Of a stretch of 64,000 nt of DNA, positions 8,938 to 17,436 are shown piece by piece; within the stretch, counting starts at the first letter, position 1; each line of letters opens with the position of its first letter. The notes under the pieces were generated by a model, which saw only the letters and a program-made list of their open reading frames with translations, was not told the DNA's origin and did not search any database. Source of the DNA: CAVVYV01 sp963818205 (lineage in GTDB: Bacteria; Actinomycetota; Thermoleophilia; Solirubrobacterales; 70-9); contig CAWFRG010000014.1 in the NCBI GenBank assembly GCA_963818205.1, positions 191,100-255,099 of the forward strand. The letters run 5' to 3'. Both the position numbers and the translations under genes were made by a program.

Positions 8938-10437
8938 TCAGTCCCCGGACGCGTAGCCGATGATCGAGCGGTCGATCAGCCATTCGACCGGGGCGACGTC
9001 GTCGGTGTAGACCTCGCCTCCAGGGAGCCTCGGGGCCAGCCGGCCCGCCTCCACCCCCGCCCGCGTCTGCAGGTCGGTCGTCAGCCCGGGGATTGCCTCG
9101 CGCAGGCGCTCGGCGGAGGCCGGGCCCTCGGTGCCGACCAGCAGTGTGTTCGAGTCCAAGATCGGATCGCGGAGGACGGTCGCGAAGGCGTCGGCCATCG
9201 TCCTCCCCACCACCTGCTCGAGGTCGTCGTTGTCATCGGGGTGGCCGACGTTGACGATCACCACGCCGCCGGGAGCCAGCCGCTCGCGCGCCAGCTCGAA
9301 GAACTCGCGGGTGGCGAGGTAGAAGGGGATGTAGGGCTGGCGGTAGGCGTCGACGACGATCACGTCGTAGTCGCCGTCGGCGGACTCGAGCCAGGGCCGC
9401 GCGTCCTCGTTGTAGATCGACAGATGAGGCGCTTGCATGTCGAAATAGCGGCGCCCGACCTCGGCCAGCTCCGGGTCGATCTCCACCGCGTCGATCTGGG
9501 CGGCGGGAAAGTAGTGGCCGTAGGCTCGCGCGGCGGTTCCCGCCGCGTTGCCGAGGATCGCGATTCGGCCGGGCGCCTGCTCGAGGCTGGTGAACGGCAG
9601 AACCAGCAGCCCGTCCCAGTAGTTCTCGGTGAGGTAGCTGCCGGGGCGGATGAGCGAGTGCTCGGCGACTCCCTCGTTGAGCTCGAGGCGGCGGTCGCCA
9701 TCGGCCTCCTCCACCACCCGCACGTACTGGACCGCGGTCTCTTCCTCGTAGACCACCCGTTCGCCGTCCTCACCGGCAGCCTTCACCGTCCCCACCGGGA
9801 TCGCGATCACTCCGGCGAGGGCGGCGGGAACCGCCAGGTAGCGCCAGCCGAGCCCCGCGGCCGCCACCAGCGCCAGCGTCACCGCGAAGACGAGGAAGGT
9901 CCGCTGGGTGCCGATCAGCGGAATCGTCACCAGCGCCGCCAGCATCGTCCCCAGCAGCGAGCCGGCCGTGGAGACGGCGTAGAGCCGCCCGGCGGTGCGG
10001 CCGGCGTGCTCGACGTCGGGGGTCGCCAGCCGCACCGCCCAGGGCGAGCAGGCGCCGAGCAGGATCACCGGGACCGCGATCAGCACGAGGACGCCGAGCA
10101 GGGAGCCGACGAAGGCGCCTGCCGAGATCTCATCGAGGGCGTCGACCGAGACCTCGAAGAAGGGGCGAGCCGCGAAGGGCACCAGCGCCAGCAGGGCGGC
10201 GGCCGCGATCACCAGCAGGCAGAGCCCCCGGATGTGCGGGTGGCGGTCGCCGAGGCGCCCGCCGAGCCAGTAGCCGATCGAGAGCGAGACGAGGACGACG
10301 CCGATCGTGTTCGCCCAGACGATCGTCGAGGCGCCGAAGTGGGGCGCCATCAGCCGGGCCACGGCGATCTCCGCCCCGAGGCTGGCCGTTCCCACCACGA
10401 AGACGAGCGCCAGCAGGAACCGGTCCTGCTCGATCAA
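8938..10437 (-). CDS. Membrane protein with C-terminal spermidine-synthase-like domain
   Basis: 499 residues. The first half is hydrophobic with about seven membrane segments; the C-terminal half is a SAM-dependent Rossmann domain (ILGNAAGTAARA, IDAVEIDPELAEV, DYDVIVVDAY) of the polyamine-synthase fold, as in the fused spermidine synthases of many actinobacteria. The true substrate is uncertain. The open frame extends upstream to 10842, but that part is a shadow of ctaG. The TTG at 10435-10437 overlaps the ctaG stop (TTGA) and starts LIEQDRFLLALVFVVG, so I choose it. It is likely translated together with ctaG. Confidence 0.85.
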   Translation of the reverse strand: MIEQDRFLLALVFVVGTASLGAEIAVARLMAPHFGASTIVWANTIGVVLVSLSIGYWLGGRLGDRHPHIRGLCLLVIAAAALLALVPFAARPFFEVSVDALDEISAGAFVGSLLGVLVLIAVPVILLGACSPWAVRLATPDVEHAGRTAGRLYAVSTAGSLLGTMLAALVTIPLIGTQRTFLVFAVTLALVAAAGLGWRYLAVPAALAGVIAIPVGTVKAAGEDGERVVYEEETAVQYVRVVEEADGDRRLELNEGVAEHSLIRPGSYLTENYWDGLLVLPFTSLEQAPGRIAILGNAAGTAARAYGHYFPAAQIDAVEIDPELAEVGRRYFDMQAPHLSIYNEDARPWLESADGDYDVIVVDAYRQPYIPFYLATREFFELARERLAPGGVVIVNVGHPDDNDDLEQVVGRTMADAFATVLRDPILDSNTLLVGTEGPASAERLREAIPGLTTDLQTRAGVEAGRLAPRLPGGEVYTDDVAPVEWLIDRSIIGYASGD

Positions 10438-11327
10438 GCGGACCCCTTGATCCTCTCCTCGAGCCGCGCACCCTGCCCGGCGGCGGCGGCGCGCCCGGCC
10501 CGGGCCTCGCTCAGTGGAACCCCCTCGGATTCGGCGAGGTCGAGCAGCCGCTGGCGCTCGGTGTCCTGCTCTGCCCAGGCCAGGAAGAGCCAGACGAGAA
10601 CGCCGAGCGTCACCAGGCCCCCCTCCCCGACCATGATCACGCCGGCGACGCCCTGGTCGGTGAGCGGCGAGATCTGCCAGCCCCCATCTCCGCTCGCGTA
10701 GCGGTCGTAGATCACGTCGTTCGACCACATGAAGACGTTGCCGAGCACGGCGCCGGCGAACCGAACACCGACCAGGTAGCCGAGCTTCGCCGGGATCCCG
10801 AACCAGGCCGGCTGCGGGAGCGGCCCGACCAGCGGCATCCACATCAGGATTCCGAAGCCGATGAAGCAGGTGTGCTCGAGAGCGTGGAGCGCGCTTGCGC
10901 CCTGGGCGGCCTCGTAGAGCGCCGGGATGTGCCAGACGTAGAGGTTGATCACCCAGAGGGGGAAGGCGATCAGCGGATGGGTCAGGGTCCGCAGCCAGCC
11001 GAGCCAGCGAACCGCCAGCAGCGGCTGGAGCAGAGGCCCGGTGAGGCCGAGCACGACCAGCAGGGCGCCCAGGTCTCCCATCAGCAGGTGCTGCCCCATG
11101 TGCGCGAGCAGCAGCTCGCCGCCGAGGTGGGCGAGCGGCGAGGCGAAGGCGCCGGCGATCAGGGCGATCCCGGCCGCGAAGCAGACGAGCCGCCAGGTTG
11201 GGACCGGGCGCCCCTGATGACGCAACGAGATCGCCCGCAGCGCGTAGGCGGTCGCCAGCACGGTGAGGCCGGCGAGCTGCAGCGGCTCGAAGCTGCCGCC
11301 GCCGACGTGCGCGAACTGCGGGGTCAT
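10434..11327 (-). CDS. ctaG: Cytochrome c oxidase assembly factor CtaG (caa3-type)
   Basis: Polytopic membrane protein of 297 residues of the Caa3_CtaG family, involved in maturation of aa3/caa3 oxidases. Typical segments are HMGQHLLMGDLGALLVVLGLTGP, VWHIPALYEAA, LEHTCFIGFGILMW and DQGVAGVIMVGEGG with their conserved histidines. ATG at 11325-11327 (MTPQFAHVG) is chosen over a longer frame. Its presence implies that the genome also has a working heme-copper oxidase elsewhere, relevant to the cofactor-free oxidase-like genes at 53-56 kb. Confidence 0.88.
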   Translation of the reverse strand: MTPQFAHVGGGSFEPLQLAGLTVLATAYALRAISLRHQGRPVPTWRLVCFAAGIALIAGAFASPLAHLGGELLLAHMGQHLLMGDLGALLVVLGLTGPLLQPLLAVRWLGWLRTLTHPLIAFPLWVINLYVWHIPALYEAAQGASALHALEHTCFIGFGILMWMPLVGPLPQPAWFGIPAKLGYLVGVRFAGAVLGNVFMWSNDVIYDRYASGDGGWQISPLTDQGVAGVIMVGEGGLVTLGVLVWLFLAWAEQDTERQRLLDLAESEGVPLSEARAGRAAAAGQGARLEERIKGSA

Positions 11328-11358
11328 TCCGACCCCACAGTACCCCTGAACCCTTAAC

Positions 11359-12333
11359 TCACAGCCAGTTGATGCGCCTGAAGAAGATGATGAGTGCGAC
11401 CACGGAGAGCGCCATCCCGGCAAGCGCCAACGGATAGCCGATGGGCGAGCTGAGCTCGGGCATGTGCTCGAAGTTCATCCCGTAGTTGCTGGCGATGAAG
11501 GTCGGAACGGCGATGATCCCGGCGATCGAGGAGATCCTCTTGATCACCTCGTTCTGGTTGACGCTCACCAGCGCGAGGTTCGCCTCGAGGATGCTGGTGA
11601 GCAGCTCCCGCTGCGAGCTCACCTGCTCGTCGACCCGGCGATCGTGGTCGGCGATGTCGCGGAAGTAGCGGCGCAGCTCCTCCGGGATCGGGAAGGCTCC
11701 CGCCTCGAGTGCAGCGAGCGGGCCCAGCAGCGGGGAGACCGCGCGATGGAACTCGATCACCTCGCGCTTCAGGTGGTAGATGCGCTGGGTCGGGGCGGGG
11801 ATGTTGTCGTCGAAGACGTCGTTCTCGACCTCCTCGATGTCGTCCTCGATCCCGTCGACGACCGGAATGTAATCGTCCACCACCTTGTCGACGATCGACC
11901 ACACGGCCGCGGCGGGACCGAGCTTGAGCAGGTCGGGGCGCTCCTCGAGGCTCGCTCGGGCGGTCTTCAGCTCGCTGCCCGGGCCCCGGCGGACGGCGAC
12001 AACGTAGCCCGGGCCGGCGAAGAGGCTGATCTCGCCGAAGTGGACTATCTCGTCCTTCTCGTGGTAGTGGGCGGTCTTGAGGACGATGAAGTAGGACTCG
12101 TCGTAGTCCTCGATCTTCGGGCGCTGGTGCTCGAGGCCGGCGTCCTCGACCGCAAGCTCGTGGAGGCCGAAGAGGCGGGCGAGCTCGTCGAGCTCACCGG
12201 GGTCGGGGTCGTGGAGCCCGATCCAGACGAACTCGCCCGGGACGTCTCGCGGGCGGCGAGCCGCCTCCTCGAGTGACATCGGCCCCTCGTGCTGGCGTTC
12301 CCCGTCCTTGTAATGGGCGCTGTCGACGATCAT
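11359..12333 (-). CDS. corA: CorA-type magnesium/cobalt transport protein
   Basis: 324-residue inner-membrane divalent cation channel. A long acidic and helical cytoplasmic domain is followed by two C-terminal membrane segments; the first ends in the diagnostic YGMNF (GMN) motif, and the protein closes with a short basic tail (FFRRINWL). Length and layout match CorA. It is transcribed in the same direction as ctaG with a 31-base gap, but no functional link is evident. Confidence 0.95.
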   Translation of the reverse strand: MIVDSAHYKDGERQHEGPMSLEEAARRPRDVPGEFVWIGLHDPDPGELDELARLFGLHELAVEDAGLEHQRPKIEDYDESYFIVLKTAHYHEKDEIVHFGEISLFAGPGYVVAVRRGPGSELKTARASLEERPDLLKLGPAAAVWSIVDKVVDDYIPVVDGIEDDIEEVENDVFDDNIPAPTQRIYHLKREVIEFHRAVSPLLGPLAALEAGAFPIPEELRRYFRDIADHDRRVDEQVSSQRELLTSILEANLALVSVNQNEVIKRISSIAGIIAVPTFIASNYGMNFEHMPELSSPIGYPLALAGMALSVVALIIFFRRINWL

Positions 12334-12436
12334 CGTTCGGCTCCGGGTGCTTCATTCCGCCCCTCCCCGCACCTTCCTGCGAGGCGGCGTGCAGGGGAGG
12401 CGCGGGCGCCGCATGCGGCGACCCTTTCGCCGACTT

Positions 12437-13288
12437 CTAGAGCGCCGCCTCCGCGAGAAGCTCCACCTGGCCGGGATCGCTGTTCGCCGGGAAACAGATC
12501 AACTCGTCCGCCCCGGCCTGCTCGAAGGCGGCGATGTAGGACTTGACCGTGTCGGCGTCGGTGGCGGTGCTGGCGATGATCTGGTTCGCGGTCTCCTCGC
12601 CGAGCCAGGCGTAGTAGGCGCCGAGGTCTTCGCGCGCATGCTCCTCCGCGCCCTCGCCGAGGGAGAAGTAGCAGAGCGCCATCGTGTAGGGGCGCCCCTC
12701 GCGCCCCTCCGCCTTCCAGATCTCCTCGAGCTTGCCGGCCGATTCCTTGAAGACATCGGGCGTCCCGCCGCCCATCGTCCAGCCGTCGGCGTATCGGGCG
12801 GCGCGCCGCATCGAGATCTCGGTGTAGCCGCCGATCAGCAGCGTCGGCCGATCGCCGCTGAGAAGGGGCGGGCCCACCTCGCCGCCCTGCCATATCTTCG
12901 GCAGCTCCTCGAGCTGGCGGTCGAAGATCTCGCCGCGGTGGTGGAAGTCAATCCCGGACACCTCGTAGTCGTCCTCGCGACCGCCCGGGGCGAGACCGAG
13001 GACAAGCCGGCCGCCGCCCGAAAGCGAGTCCAGGGTCGCCGCCTGCTTGGCGAGCAAGACCGTATTCGACCGCAGCGGCGCAATGAGGATGTCCGTGACG
13101 AGGCGGATCCGCTCGGTGACCGCGGCCGCGGCGGCGAGGGAGACCAGCGACTCGTAGTTGGGGAAGACGATCCGGTCGATCGTCCCCAGGGAGGGGAAGC
13201 CCGCTTCCTCGGCGCGGCGCGCCCAGTCGACGGTTCCGGCGCGATCCACCCCGGGCACGGCGTTCGGAAGTCCGATGCCTACGTCCAT
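12437..13288 (-). CDS. LLM-class (luciferase-like) F420-dependent oxidoreductase
   Basis: A 283-residue TIM-barrel flavin/F420 enzyme of the luciferase-like monooxygenase family; substrate unknown. It shows MDVGIGLPN at the start, RIRLVTDILIAPLR, the LGLAPGGREDDYE region and LLIGGYTEISMRRAARYADGW. The ATG at 13286-13288 has GGAGG ten bases upstream and is preferred over a much longer open frame. The next gene across is a (broken) PPOX-class oxidoreductase, so two F420-type enzymes sit side by side and divergently. Confidence 0.9.
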   Translation of the reverse strand: MDVGIGLPNAVPGVDRAGTVDWARRAEEAGFPSLGTIDRIVFPNYESLVSLAAAAAVTERIRLVTDILIAPLRSNTVLLAKQAATLDSLSGGGRLVLGLAPGGREDDYEVSGIDFHHRGEIFDRQLEELPKIWQGGEVGPPLLSGDRPTLLIGGYTEISMRRAARYADGWTMGGGTPDVFKESAGKLEEIWKAEGREGRPYTMALCYFSLGEGAEEHAREDLGAYYAWLGEETANQIIASTATDADTVKSYIAAFEQAGADELICFPANSDPGQVELLAEAAL

Positions 13289-13354
13289 GTAGTTGCCTCC
13301 TGTCGCTCGAATCCGTTTACGGTGAGCCGAGGTGCCGGCGCGCAGCGAGTCTAG

Positions 13355-13784
13355 AAGAGCTCCCCAGTTGGGCTCAGGCGCCTGCTCGAGAGCGAGCCGC
13401 TGGGACACCTCGGCCTGATCGATGACGACGGGCAGCCGCGGGTGTTGCCGGTCACCTTCGCGCTCGTCGACGGCGAGATCTGGAGCGCGGTCGACGACAA
13501 GCCCAAGCGAGTTCCCGGCGAGGAGCTCGCCCGGATCCGCTGGCTCCGGGCGAGGCCGGAGTCCGCGCTGACCGTTGATCGCTACTCCGAGGACTGGAGC
13601 AGGCTCGCGTGGGTGCAGCTGCTCGGCGAGACCACGATCGTCGAGGTCGCCGGTCAAGAGCCGGTGCTCGAGGCCCTCGCCGCCCGCTACGCCCCCTATC
13701 GGCAGCAGTCGCCGCGGGGGCCTTTGCTCAGGCTGACTCCCGAGCGCTGCCGTCTGGTGGCGTGCTCAGCCGTCAGACGTTTAG
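13355..13784 (+). pseudogene. PPOX-class F420-dependent oxidoreductase (TIGR03668-like), broken
   Basis: The frame reads LLESEPLGHLGLIDDDGQPR, then VLPVTFALVDGEIWSAVDDK and GEELARIRWLRARPESALTV, the split-barrel core of PPOX-class F420/FMN enzymes. An in-frame TAG at 13352-13354 separates this from an upstream GTG (VSRGAGAQRV), and no standard start follows. Near 13752 the frame must change by one base to give the plausible end WWRAQPSDV and stop at 13784, overlapping the convergent DUF2252 gene. Either two sequence errors or a decayed gene; the family assignment is firm. Confidence 0.6.
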
Positions 13785-15167
13785 CTCGGCCTGCATCCGA
13801 CCGGAATCGATCGCCTCGGCGAAGGCCGCGTGGTCGCGCTCGTTCTGGTCCGCGTAGGCCTCGGCGAAGCGGGCCAACGCCTCCTCGAAGGCGGTGCCGC
13901 CGCCGAGGTAGGCGGCGATCGCGATCCGGTCTCCGGAGCGGGCATGGGCGCGCGCGAGGGTCCAGCCGCAGAGCCCCGCGTAGATCGTCAGCGCCTTCGG
14001 CGTCATCTCCTCGATCACCACCGACCCCTTCCCGTCCCAGAGCTGGCGAACGTAGAAATCGCGCCGCTTCCCGTCGATCAGCTCACCGGTGAGCCAGCCA
14101 AGGAAGATGTCGCCGGCGGCCTGCATCAGCCGCTGGCCCTCGACCACCCGGCGCCCGTGGTGCCGCCACCGGCTGGCGCCGGCGAACGGCTCGAGGACCG
14201 AGCGCTCGGCCTCCTTCACCTGGAGGAAGAGGGGGTCATCCGAATCGCGTCCGAGGAAGAGGGCGATCCACGAGCGGGTTCCGACGCTGCCGACGCCGAC
14301 CACCTTTCGAGCCGCATCCACATACCGGTATCGGGAGACAAGCTGGCGAACGTCCGGATCGAGGGTCTCGCGGTATGCGGCCACCAGCTTCTCGAGCCTC
14401 TTCGCGATCTGGGGCTGGCCGGTCTCGATCAGCTCCTCGACCGGGACGATCAGGGGCGGATCGCTGACGATCCGGATCTGGTCCCCCTCGCGCCTGGTGA
14501 GCTTCGCGAACGCCCGCAGGCTGTTCTTGCGCTGGGCCTTGGCGACCAACCTGTCGAAGCGCTTCGCGGTCCGGCTGGTGACCTCTGAGCGGAACCGCTC
14601 GAGGTCGCTCAGGCTCAACCGCGCGTACCAGACGTCGACGTCGCGGTCGGCGGCGAACTCCCTGATCGTCTTCCGGTACGTCCCGACCGCGGCGAGCACC
14701 AGCCTACGCCGCTGGCTCTCCTTGAGTCCGGTCTCGCGGCCCGCGACCGCGAGGCTGGCGGCGAGCCGCTTCAGGTCCCACTCGAAGGGCCCCGGAAGGG
14801 TCTCGTCGAAGTCGTTGACGTCGAAGACGAGGGAGCGGTCGGGCGCCTCGAAGATCCCGAAGTTGGAGAGGTGGGCGTCGCCGCAGAGCTGCACCTTCAA
14901 TCCAGAGTTCGGGCTGGCTGCCAGATCCGCGGCCATGATCGCCGCCCCACCCCGGAAGAAGGGGAACGCCGAGGCGACCATCCGCCCGTGGCGGATCGGG
15001 ACCAGCTCCGGCACCCGGGTGGCGTCCTGGCGCTCGAGTGTCCGCACCGGATCGGGCCGCTTCGGGGAGGGCTCCCATTCACCCTGGCGTGACCGCGGCA
15101 TCTGGCGCCGCGCGGCCCGGCCGGCTGCTTCCCGCTCGCTCGGCGTGGAGGGAGCTTGCCCACTCAC
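13773..15167 (-). CDS. DUF2252 family protein
   Basis: 464-residue cytoplasmic protein with the DUF2252 hallmarks: RMVASAFPFFRGGAAIMAADL, CGDAHLSNFGIFEAPDRSLVFDVNDFDET (cut here by my reading, kinase-like catalytic segments) and YLGGGTAFEEALARFAEAYADQ near the end. The fold resembles aminoglycoside-phosphotransferase-like kinases, but no substrate is known. Its start overlaps the end of the upstream exonuclease gene by four bases (ATGA), so the two are an operon. Confidence 0.9.
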   Translation of the reverse strand: MSGQAPSTPSEREAAGRAARRQMPRSRQGEWEPSPKRPDPVRTLERQDATRVPELVPIRHGRMVASAFPFFRGGAAIMAADLAASPNSGLKVQLCGDAHLSNFGIFEAPDRSLVFDVNDFDETLPGPFEWDLKRLAASLAVAGRETGLKESQRRRLVLAAVGTYRKTIREFAADRDVDVWYARLSLSDLERFRSEVTSRTAKRFDRLVAKAQRKNSLRAFAKLTRREGDQIRIVSDPPLIVPVEELIETGQPQIAKRLEKLVAAYRETLDPDVRQLVSRYRYVDAARKVVGVGSVGTRSWIALFLGRDSDDPLFLQVKEAERSVLEPFAGASRWRHHGRRVVEGQRLMQAAGDIFLGWLTGELIDGKRRDFYVRQLWDGKGSVVIEEMTPKALTIYAGLCGWTLARAHARSGDRIAIAAYLGGGTAFEEALARFAEAYADQNERDHAAFAEAIDSGRMQAELNV

Positions 15168-16030
15168 CTCTTTGCAGTCTCCTCCATCCGGTCGGCGAGG
15201 CGATTCATCCCTCGCTCCCGCGCGGCCTTCGCCGCCGAGCGATAGTCGGTCCGCTTGTCACGCGGGCGGCGGACCTTCTCGTTGCGAAGGGTGGCGATCT
15301 CCTTGAACGCGAGGAGCTCGTCGCGGGCGCCGGTGAGGGCGGTCCGAAGCGCAGGCTTCGGCTCCCGGAAGGCGGCATCCAGCACTCCCTCGAGCGAGCC
15401 GTGCCTCCGGAGCAGCTCCGCGGCCGTCTTCTCGCCGACGCCCTTGGCGCCTGGGAGCCCGTCCGAGGGGTCGCCCCGCAGCGCGATGAAGTCGGGGACC
15501 AGCTTCGGCGGGATCCCGTAGCGCTCCTTCACCTGCGCCGGCCCGATCTCCTCCGCTCCACGGACACCGGTCCGGACGTAGAGGACCTTCACTCCCTTGC
15601 CGGCGCACTGGAACATGTCGCGGTCCCCGGTCATCAGCAATGCTCGGCCGCCCGCCTCCTGCTCGCGCCGGGCGTAGGAGCCGATCAGGTCGTCGGCCTC
15701 GAGGCTGTCATGGGTGGCGACGGTCCAGCCGAAGGCGCTGAAGAAGTCGAGTGAGTCCTCCCACTGCGGTCCGAGCTCGTCCGGAAAAGCCGCCTCGCGG
15801 TCGGCGTGGTAGGCGGGATAGAGCTCGACCCGGTAGGCGGCGGCGTCGGGGCCGATGCAAAGGACCACCGCCCTCGGCTTGCGTTCCTCGACCTGGCCGA
15901 GGATCAGGTTGGCGGCGCCGAGCAGCGCGTTGACGGACTCGCCCTGCGGATTCTTGATCGAGGCCGGCAGCGCGTAGAAGGCTCGGAAGAGCATCGACGG
16001 CAGATCGACGACGAGGAGCGGACCGGCCAC
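15164..16030 (-). CDS. 5'-3' exonuclease (FEN / PolA N-domain family)
   Basis: 288 residues. The metal-binding acidic motifs of flap nucleases are visible: VVDLPSMLFRAFYALP, SLEADDLIGSYAR, TGDRDMFQ, and the helix-3-turn-helix region ALRGDPSDGLPGAKGVGEKT. It is a stand-alone version of the PolA exonuclease domain as found in many actinobacteria. Role: removal of flaps or RNA primers during repair or replication (family knowledge). It is translationally coupled to the DUF2252 gene. Confidence 0.92.
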   Translation of the reverse strand: MAGPLLVVDLPSMLFRAFYALPASIKNPQGESVNALLGAANLILGQVEERKPRAVVLCIGPDAAAYRVELYPAYHADREAAFPDELGPQWEDSLDFFSAFGWTVATHDSLEADDLIGSYARREQEAGGRALLMTGDRDMFQCAGKGVKVLYVRTGVRGAEEIGPAQVKERYGIPPKLVPDFIALRGDPSDGLPGAKGVGEKTAAELLRRHGSLEGVLDAAFREPKPALRTALTGARDELLAFKEIATLRNEKVRRPRDKRTDYRSAAKAARERGMNRLADRMEETAKR

Positions 16031-16074
16031 GGCGTCACCGTAGCGAGGCGGCCACCGCGGGACAATGGAGGATC

Positions 16075-16098
16075 GGACGACCCCTGGAGGGGTCGTCC
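16075..16098 (-). terminator. Perfect 10-bp hairpin terminator
   Basis: GGACGACCCC, loop TGGA, GGGGTCGTCC, five bases beyond the stop of the exported protein gene (16103). A clean intrinsic-terminator-like stem without a U-tract. Confidence 0.75.
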
Positions 16099-16102
16099 CC
16101 AG

Positions 16103-17314
16103 CTATCCCTTCGCCTTCAGGCAGTAGCCGTAGGCGGTGAAGCTGGGAACCGGGCCGAAGTAGCCGTAACCGGTGGCCGACCAGGTGCCGTTGCGGTTGA
16201 GCGAGCCGTCTCCGAAGAAGGCGTTCTGCGATCCGTTGGCGCTGAAGCCTCCTGAGGTCAGAGTGCGACCCGCCGGGCAGGTCGGTGTGGTCGCGGTCGC
16301 CGAGGCGCCGAACGCGATCGGGGTCGAGGCCGAGACCTCGGTGAGGGGCAGGCTCTTGTCCTTGGCGCAGTAGGCGATCGCGGTCAGCTCGCCGCCCCAT
16401 AGGGCGAAGGCGCTACCGGTGACCGACCACGCCTTCGTCCCGATCGCTCGTGACTCGGTGACGTAGCTGCCGCCGGTGCTGATCCAGTTGTTGCGCTGGA
16501 ACCCGCCGCCGAAGAGCTTCCTTCCACCGGGGCAGCGGGCGACCGCGGTCTTCGTCTGGCCGCTGCGCATGTAGACGGTCCTGTGCGGAGACGCGGTCGG
16601 GACCACGCCCTTGCCGCAGATCACCTGGAGGGTGACCTCGCGCGGGGTCGACCCGGGCAGGGTGGGGTCGAAGAGGACCTCGCTGACGTGCCACCCTCGC
16701 TGGACGCCGAGACGCTCATAGGAGTGGGGATAGGCGCCGGCGCCATCGGGCTCGATGGGCGGGCTGGTGGTGGCGCCGCCCCCGAGCGGGAAGGTCTTCC
16801 CCGGGCAGCGAATGTCGAAGCGATCCGGGATGTCGGGCTTGCTGATCCGGAAGCTCTCGGTCGCGAAGGTCAATCCCCGGAGCGGGCCACGCCCGCCGAT
16901 CTCCGACTCGAGGCTCTGGCCGCTGCGCCCCTTGAGGCGGACCGGGCCGACGTCGGTATCGAGGACGTAGAGCCCCTGCCGGGCGAGGAGCGCCATCCGA
17001 AGGTGGTTGCACGACGTACCGCGCCTGAGCACGAAGACAACACCCGGGCGACGAACCGAGTTGTCGCCGGCGGCGACGCCGGCCTTGACGTTCGCCCGCT
17101 TCCGGATCTCGGCAGCCATCCGGGCCGGGGAGAGGTAACACCCCTGCGGGTCCTGCGACCGCCAATAGAGCGCGACCTTGAACGCACCCTCGAGCAGGTT
17201 GGTCGGGCGGTTGTGGCCGCCCTGGCCGATCGCGAAGGCGCTCGGCGAGAAGACGAGGAGCCCGAGCAGGGCGATGACGATGGGAAGGGTCCGTCTCACG
17301 ATTGCTTCAAACAT
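16103..17314 (-). CDS. Exported protein with repeated CPGG-Y modules, function unknown
   Basis: 403 residues with a signal peptide (basic start, hydrophobic core, SPSAFA-IGQG). The mature part contains three related modules: a Cys-Pro-Gly/Ala-Gly loop (CPGKTFPLGGG, CPGGRKLFGGGF, CPAGRTLTSGGF), then a beta stretch, and in the last two a C-terminal Tyr-Cys (AYCAKDK, GYCLKAKG). Paired cysteines suggest disulfides outside the cell. I recognise the module from exported actinobacterial proteins but know no function. It stands alone with its own terminator and is divergent from the cysteine hydrolase gene. Confidence 0.75.
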   Translation of the reverse strand: MFEAIVRRTLPIVIALLGLLVFSPSAFAIGQGGHNRPTNLLEGAFKVALYWRSQDPQGCYLSPARMAAEIRKRANVKAGVAAGDNSVRRPGVVFVLRRGTSCNHLRMALLARQGLYVLDTDVGPVRLKGRSGQSLESEIGGRGPLRGLTFATESFRISKPDIPDRFDIRCPGKTFPLGGGATTSPPIEPDGAGAYPHSYERLGVQRGWHVSEVLFDPTLPGSTPREVTLQVICGKGVVPTASPHRTVYMRSGQTKTAVARCPGGRKLFGGGFQRNNWISTGGSYVTESRAIGTKAWSVTGSAFALWGGELTAIAYCAKDKSLPLTEVSASTPIAFGASATATTPTCPAGRTLTSGGFSANGSQNAFFGDGSLNRNGTWSATGYGYFGPVPSFTAYGYCLKAKG

Positions 17315-17436
17315 CGGAGCGACCCTACAGTTGTGGTCGGCGCCGGGAGCGCAGAACGGATGCTCGCGCCCCTGGCTGACCGATAATCAAGCGGTGGCCC
17401 ACCGATCTGTGAGCGTCTCCACGACTGGATGGCGCG

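Noticed and set aside
8923..10701. 592-codon plus-strand frame opposite the spermidine-synthase-like gene
   Set aside because: Antisense shadow: composition is Arg/Gly/Asp-rich with no domain, while the minus strand has clear membrane helices and SAM motifs. The same applies to 45631-48162 (+), 54074-55837 (-) and other long opposite-strand frames.
10438..10842. N-terminal extension of the spermidine-synthase-like frame
   Set aside because: It is out-of-phase ctaG sequence (Arg/Pro-rich, no hydrophobic pattern); the TTG at 10437 overlapping the ctaG stop is the sensible start.
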